A DNA stretch of 64,000 bases from contig NC_135178.1 of assembly GCF_041146795.1 (NCBI RefSeq), positions 1,416,344 to 1,480,343 on the forward strand. The letters run 5' to 3'. Below, in pieces: positions 58,626 through 64,000 of the stretch. The notes under the pieces were generated by a model that saw only the letters and a list, made by a program, of their open reading frames with translations, was not told the DNA's origin and searched no databases. Position 1 is the stretch's first letter. Each line of letters starts with the position of its first letter. A program made the translations under genes and the position numbers. Source of the DNA: Maylandia zebra (lineage: Eukaryota > Chordata > Actinopteri > Cichliformes > Cichlidae).

Positions 58626-59345
58626 GACCTCTCTCTGATCTCTGATCCTTATGTGCACATATATGTTCACTCTTACACTGTTTTACTTTTTCATTATTTT
58701 CAAAGACCAGCAGGTACCTGCCCCTCTTCAACTACCACCCATTGAGGACACTACATATATAGTTTCACATTTCCAAGATTCCCTGAGACCATTTTCTCTG
58801 ATTTGATTCATCGCTGGATCAAAATTCCTTCTGAACAGTTAAGCGTCAGATTTGACCCTGAGAAGCCTCAAAGTGCAAAATGTTGCACCAGCTCTACAAC
58901 AGTGTAAAATTTTTAAAATATTTTGTGTATTTTGTCTCACTTTTAAAAAAGGTTAAGAGTTCAAAGATTTTACATTTACAAAACTTTTGTTTTAGCACAG
59001 AAGCATTATTTATTATTATCTGTGTCTGAATTCAGCTTCCAAAAGAGAAGGAAAACAAACACTTCTGTTTAGTAGATAAAGCGTTTAATTTTAAGAATGA
59101 TAAATCTACAACACCATAAGAATATCTGATTTAAGTTTACTCGCCTCATGCTTTCAGTTACACTCCTTCAAAAGTGATACATCCTCCCTAGAAGTTTCAT
59201 TCTGACCTTCAATTTGTATAAGAGGAAGAATCAGCAGTGATGCGGTTCTGCTTATTCTGGAGAGCAAGCTGGTGCTGAGTACTTAATGTGGCGGTGCAGC
59301 CAACAAACCTTTTAAGTGTTAGAGGTACTTTGAGCAATTAAATAC

Positions 59346-59346
<1 letters not shown>
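58626..59346. other. Gene-free stretch
   Basis: AT-rich, nothing recognised. Confidence 0.5.
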
Positions 59347-59403
<57 letters not shown>

Positions 59404-59472
59404 ACAATATTAATAATAACTCATATTATTTTTATTATTATTATTATCATCATCATTATCATTATTATTATT
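59347..59472. repeat. (TTA)n microsatellite
   Basis: Pure TTA repeat to about 59402, then an imperfect ATT/ATC run. Confidence 0.95.
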
Positions 59473-59558
59473 TGCAGCAATCGATCTTACAGACAGGGTA
59501 CACAGGTGACTGCTCAGTTTTGTAATGTGGCCTTTGTATGCCACCACAGTCTATTTTA

Positions 59559-59844
59559 CCCTCCTGAGACCCAAACTCTTCCATGGCAGCATTTTTAATT
59601 TCTCTTTGATATTTGGTCTGATTTTTACTTAGTGTAAAAACTAAGAATTACCAGATTTTTTTTTTTTTACCTAATTTTTGTTTCTGAGAAAAATTAGATC
59701 CACATATGAGGATATTCATGTTACATTTCGACAGAACAGCAGCAGTATAATGTCCTGGTTAGTGGATATCAGGCCCTTGTAGAGCAAAATGTAGTATTTT
59801 GGTCTAAATAACCCAAAATGTGAGTGGACGCAGGTCCTAGGAGG
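59559..59844. mobile_element. Small TTAA-type MITE
   Basis: The left end reads TTTA then CCTCCTGAGACCC; the right end reads GGTCCTAGGAGG then TTAA (59845-59848). Imperfect inverted ends of about 12 bp and a TTAA (left copy mutated) suggest a piggyBac-type MITE. No coding sequence; contains an AT-rich interior with a T-run near 59657. Confidence 0.45.
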
Positions 59845-59848
59845 TTAA

Positions 59849-61488
59849 ACTGAATAATCCAAATGCAGCTTCCTGATCCACACGTTCAGCTCCAGTTTAA
59901 GGGGCTGTTCAATAATGTAAAATTCCTGAATGGAGACACACACACACTAACATTTGATTATAGGGTAAATAAATACATTTGTCATTTGTATGTTGATGGT
60001 TTCTGATGTTGCCCTCTGACCCCAGCATGTACTGACAGTTAGGGAGAAGAAGTACTTATAGCTCATGCTCACCAAGCAGGATAAAAAATGTAAGAAGAAG
60101 AATGTTTAACGGATCAGTGATAAAGATATTCAGACATACCTATATCTGATTTATGTCACAGGTTAACCTTTTATCACTGTGGAGAAGAATATGAAGGAAA
60201 CTGTGCACCAAACGATTTCTAAATAGCAGAGTCTGATTTAATGTTGAGTGAAAGAGCAAGGCCAGAAAGAGAAAAGGTTGCTGTTGGTAACAAAAAGACG
60301 ATAAAAAGGAGTACCACACGTCTTTCAGCACATCAGAGAGTCTTAAAGTGGGCACTGTTTCTAAAGGCTGCTAATGGACTGATGAATGCAGCTGCTGTGA
60401 CTACAGTCAACACAGCCATTTCCTCGTGATGTGATTGGTTTATTATCATCATCATCATTATCATTATTATTATTGTTGTTGTTGTTGTTGTTGTTGTTAG
60501 AAAAGGATTTTCTGAAGTTTATCTGAGATGCATTAGAGGACCAAAATCTTTAATTCTTTAAAAACTTTTTCATTGGACCAAAATCAAATGTGGCCCATTA
60601 ACACCACACAGAGACGGAGCATTCTTGCCACTTGTCCAGGCGAGGTAGAAGGTTAAGACCAGCTTCCTCCTTTCAGACCACCAAACTGTTGACTTTCCTC
60701 TACACAACTGTTTCTAATCAAGCCTTTGTTCCAGCTTTGAGATAAGGCTCTGAATAAATCGTCAGCTCCTGCTGTTTATCAGTTTCAGTGTTTTGCTCCG
60801 TGTGTTTGTCAGCACATCATTAGGGGCCGGCAGACACCTAATTAGTTGTTTACATAGTAAGCTGATTAGCAGACGGACTTGCATTGTGTTGCACCATGGG
60901 ATTCATGAAAAAACCTGAGCTCTCAGTTAACACTCTGAGATTCATTTCCCCTTCTTATTCGGGAACAGAAGGCAAAACTGAAGAAAGTTATGAGCCAGTG
61001 ACAGATCACTGACAGGAGAAACGCTGGGTGGGTTTCAACAGCAACAGTTTGATTTTACCTTTTGTCTTATGTGTTTTGCTTCTTTGTGAGCCTTCATCAG
61101 CGCTTCCACACACAGTCTGCAGTCATTTTCAGATTTGAGATTGGTTGATGAGTTACAAAAGAAGCATAAATTTATCTTGAAAGTTATTTTGCAAAAAATA
61201 TCCCCTCCAAATATCCAAGTCGAGTAACCTAACGTGTATTTATAGCCTGTGTTGTGTCCTTTTGCATAGCTCTCTGTTTGTGCAAACAGATACAACTGAC
61301 ACAGGGTTTATGGAGACATACTGAAGCGTAGTTTATGGCACAGCAAATGTGTCCATCTGCATGAGAATTCAATTCAGCAGTGCAATGCGGTGGGTTTTCA
61401 CCCAGTGTCCTCCTGTGCAGTCTTCCAAAATCCCAACTGCGTGTCACTTGATTCACATGACTTCTGAATCTTTTTCTCCCATCAGGAA
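59849..61488. other. Gene-free stretch with microsatellite and candidate conserved block
   Basis: No gene recognised. 60441-60499 is an ATC/TTG repeat. About 60700-60910 (CATCATTAGGGGCCGGCAGA, CACCTAATTAGTTGTTTACA) is unique-looking with a TAATTA core and is a candidate conserved element; untested. Confidence 0.35.
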
Positions 61489-61630
61489 CAAGCGCTTGCT
61501 CAGAGGGGGTAGTTCATTTGTTGGGGTTTCTCTGTATTATTGAAGGGTCTTTACCTTTCAATATAAAGCACCCTGAGGCATCTATTGTAGTGATTTGGAG
61601 CAATATAAATAAAATTAGATTGAATTGAGC
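61489..61630 (+). repeat. L2 3' tail
   Basis: GCGCTTGCTCAGAGGGGGTA, TTGGGGTTTCTCTGTATTAT, AGGGTCTTTACCTTTCAATA, GCACCCTGAGGCATCTATTG and AATAAAATTAGATTGAATTG: a well-preserved L2 end that directly abuts the LINE below. Confidence 0.8.
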
Positions 61631-61633
61631 TGA

Positions 61634-63640
61634 AAAGTCATAAACAAGACGGTTCAGAGGAAGGTCGCGCGCTGGACGGATCAATCGGTGGCCGCGTTAC
61701 AGGACGCACTCGATGACGCAGACTGGGGCATGTTCAGAAACAGCTCCGACGATGATGTCAACGTGTTTACGGAAGCGGTTGTGGGATTCATCGGGAAACT
61801 AGCGGATGATACCGTGGAGACAAAGACTATCACAACGTTTCCCAACCAGAAGCCGTGGGTGGATAAAACCATCCGCGACGCTCTGAGATCCCGCACCGCT
61901 GCCTACAACACGGGACTCACAACGGGGGACATGGACCCGTACAAAGCCGCGTCATATAACGTGCGGAGGGCGGTGAAAGAGGCGAAGCAGCACTACGGGA
62001 GGAAACTAGAGTCACAACTCCAACAGAGTGACTCTAGGAGCCTGTGGCGGGGACTAAGGACAATAACGGACTATAAAGCACCAACAACCGGTATGACGAA
62101 CGCGGCCGTGACTCTGGCAGACGAGCTGAACACTTTCTATGCTCGCTTCGAGGCTGCAGCTAAGGACTCCAATGATGCTAGTGTTAGCGGCGCTAACGGC
62201 TGCAGACAGGAAGATACTGCCAGCACCGGAAACGTGCTCATCATCTCCGAGCATGAAGTAAGGAGAGCCTTCAAGAGAGTGAACACCAGGAAAGCAGCAG
62301 GACCAGACGGCATCCCAGGTCGTATCCTCAGAGACTGCGCATACCAGCTAGCTCCTGTGTTCACTGAGATATTCAACATCTCTTTATCTCAGTCGGTGAT
62401 CCCCACATGCTTCAAAGAGTCCATCATTGTTCCTGTCCCGAAGAAACCCCACCCTGCTTCTCTCAATGACTATCGCCCTGTAGCCCTCACCTCAGTAGTG
62501 ATGAAGTGCTTTGAACGCCTGGTCAGAGACTTCATCATTTCTTCACTACCAGACACACTGGACCCACTACAGTTCGCTTACCGTCCAAATCGTTCCACAG
62601 ACGATGCCATCTCTCATCTCCTCCACACATCACTCACTCACTTGGACACTAGAAGGGGGAATTATGTTAAAATGCTCTTCATAGACTACAGCTCTGCATT
62701 TAACACCATAATTCCCTCCACACTCACCACCAAGCTGGAGCATCTGGGACTCAGCTCATCTATGTGTCAGTGGATCTCCAACTTCCTAACTGGCAGACCA
62801 CAGGCAGTAAGGATGGGCGGACATGTCTCAGCCTCCACCACTCTCAGCACTGGAGCCCCCCAGGGGTGTGTTCTGAGCCCCCTGCTGTACTCTTTGTACA
62901 CATATGACTGTGTGGCCACTACCAGCTCCACCACCATCATCAAGTTTGCTGACGACACCGTCGTGGTGGGCCTGATCTCTGATAACAACGAGACGGCCTA
63001 CCTGAAGGAGATTAGGAATCTGGAGAACTGGTGCCAGAGGAACAACCTCCTTCTAAACGTCAGTAAGACAAAGGAGCTGATAGTGGACTTCAGCACTAAG
63101 CAGGAGAGGAACTACCAGACCCCCGTCATCAACGAGTGCCCAGTGGAGAGAGTGGACAACTTCAAATACCTCGGAGTTCACATCACGCAGGACCTGTCAT
63201 GGTCCTGTCACATCAACACCGTGGTGAAAAAGGCCCGTCAGCGTCTCTACCACCTCAGACGCTTGAGAGACTTCCAACTGCCCTCCAAGGTGCTCAGGAA
63301 CTTTTACTCCTGCACCATAGAGAGCATCCTGACGGGAAACATCTTAACCTGGTTCGGGAACAGCACCATGCAGGACAGACGAGCTCTACAGAGGGTTGTG
63401 CAGTCAGCTGAGCGCACCATCCGCTCCGAGCTCCCTGACCTGCACTCAATCTACAGCAGGCGGTGCTGGACCAAGGCCAGGAAGATGGTGAAGGACCTCA
63501 GCCATCCCAACAACAGACTGTTCTCTCTGTTGAGGTCAGGAAAGAGATTCCGCTCCCTGAAGACCAACACAGAGAGACTGAGGAGGAGCTTCTTCCCGCA
63601 GGCGATACGGTCTCTCAATCACACCACCACACAGTACTGA
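61634..63640 (+). CDS. LINE linker and reverse transcriptase, long uninterrupted frame
   Basis: Open from the codon after a TGA at 61631 to the stop at 63640 (about 668 codons); it has no credible ATG at its start because the parent protein began upstream in the lost endonuclease. Numbering from the GTG at 61688: linker FPNQKPWVDKTIRDALRSR (51-69) and YNVRRAVKEAKQHYGRKLES (90-109), [10 protein letters not shown] (201-210), LNDYRPVALTS (259-269), FAYRPNRSTDDAI (296-308), motif [11 protein letters not shown] (331-340), motif B GAPQGC (389-394), motif C FADDT (420-424), thumb VKKARQRLYHLRRLRDF and a complete FFPQAIRSLNH end. No stop or frameshift, so the RT itself could be intact; without endonuclease and promoter the copy should be immobile. 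Confidence 0.85.
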   Translation, partial: KVINKTVQRKVARWTDQSVAALQDALDDADWGMFRNSSDDDVNVFTEAVVGFIGKLADDTVETKTITTFPNQKPWVDKTIRDALRSRTAAYNTGLTTGDMDPYKAASYNVRRAVKEAKQHYGRKLESQLQQSDSRSLWRGLRTITDYKAPTTGMTNAAVTLADELNTFYARFEAAAKDSNDASVSGANGCRQEDTASTGNVLIISEHEVRRAFKRVNTRKAAGPDGIPGRILRDCAYQLAPVFTEIFNISLSQSVIPTCFKESIIVPVPKKPHPASLNDYRPVALTSVVMKCFERLVRDFIISSLPDTLDPLQFAYRPNRSTDDAISHLLHTSLTHLDTRRGNYVKMLFIDYSSAFNTIIPSTLTTKLEHLGLSSSMCQWISNFLTGRPQAVRMGGHVSASTTLSTGAPQGCVLSPLLYSLYTYDCVATTSSTTIIKFADDTVVVGLISDNNETAYLKEIRNLENWCQRNNLLLNVSKTKELIVDFSTKQERNYQTPVINECPVERVDNFKYLGVHITQDLSWSCHINTVVKKARQRLYHLRRLRDFQLPSKVLRNFYSCTIESILTGNILTWFGNSTMQDRRALQRVVQSAERTIRSELPDLHSIYSRRCWTKARKMVKDLSHPNNRLFSLLRSGKRFRSLKTNTERLRRSFFPQAIRSLNHTTTQY

Positions 63641-63820
63641 CCCACACATATGGTTCTTACACACACACACTGGACTTTCTGGACTTTGGTTTTGCACAAC
63701 ACTGGTCACTATATTCTTCATTTCCAGTTAATACTTGTACAGCTGCTGTTATTGTGTATATATTTATTTATATTTAGATTTCTTCATACATTCTTATATA
63801 GTTCTATATTGTGTATTTTG

Positions 63821-63986
63821 TTGTACAGTTATTTTATTTTCAACTTTAATTTATATATTTTATCTTATTCTTCCCAGTTAAATTTACCCTTCATTCTAAT
63901 TTGTGTTGTACAGTTATTTCATTTTTAACCTTAATTTATATTTTATTCCTTCCTAGTTAAATTTACCCTTTTTAATTTTTCATATT
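63821..63986 (+). repeat. 85-bp tandem duplication in LINE 3' UTR
   Basis: Units start TTGTACAGTTATTT at 63821 and 63906 and end in CAGTTAAATTTACCCTT / TAGTTAAATTTACCCTT, diverged by several substitutions. Confidence 0.75.
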
Positions 63987-64000
63987 TATTTCCTATCTTA

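Larger units (their letters stand above)
61631..64000 (+). mobile_element. CR1-group (Rex1/Babar-like) LINE, copy C, 5'-truncated, runs off window
   Basis: Plus-strand LINE starting right after an L2 tail, with no endonuclease, a complete linker-RT frame and a 3' UTR that continues past the window end. The 3' UTR holds an 85-bp tandem duplication. The start is probably the truncation point from incomplete target-primed synthesis. Confidence 0.8.

Overview
The window reads as ray-finned fish DNA, most likely a percomorph (cichlid-like is a guess from repeat families I recognise). It carries L2, Rex1/Babar-like, RTE and L1 LINEs, Tc1, PIF/Harbinger, hAT and TTAA-targeting DNA transposons, Ty3/Gypsy pieces, tRNA-like SINE pieces and abundant CA/GATA/TTA microsatellites. 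I found no host protein-coding gene, tRNA, rRNA or CRISPR array. The clear open reading frames all belong to mobile elements; most are decayed. The best preserved are a Tc1-like transposase (11159-12181) and a 5'-truncated LINE polyprotein (61634-63640).

Region by region. 1-8.9 kb: a truncated LINE on the minus strand, a decayed RTE remnant, and a TTAA-flanked transposon split by a second, longer minus-strand LINE with endonuclease and reverse transcriptase pieces. 8.87-12.4 kb: a reverse-oriented LTR invaded by an RTE LINE with an 18-bp target duplication, next to an apparently intact Tc1 element. 13.7-17.5 kb: an L2 LINE, a SINE, a Gypsy integrase remnant and LINE-like 3' UTR sequence. 17.5-20.1 kb: mostly single-copy-looking DNA. 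20.1-23.3 kb: a broken Ty3/Gypsy element with one LTR and a large internal deletion. 24.9-25.5 kb: a gag-like retroelement ORF ending in a perfect 42-bp palindrome. 26.6-28.5 kb: a foldback element and a collapsed L1. 28.7-32.3 kb: a PIF/Harbinger element with its usual two convergent genes, both broken. 32.3-35.0 kb: an unrecognised decayed spliced coding sequence with a hAT MITE in its intron. 35-61 kb: gene-poor DNA with microsatellites, L2 tails, small SINE and LINE pieces and several blocks that look like candidate conserved non-coding elements. 61.5-64 kb: an L2 tail abutting a long LINE reading frame that runs off the window.

The genes do not form a host pathway. The organisation is one of layered insertions: elements inserted in elements, with target duplications that let the order of events be read. 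If the apparently unique blocks are truly conserved, the second half would fit a gene desert or long intron near a developmental gene; that is inference and needs alignment.
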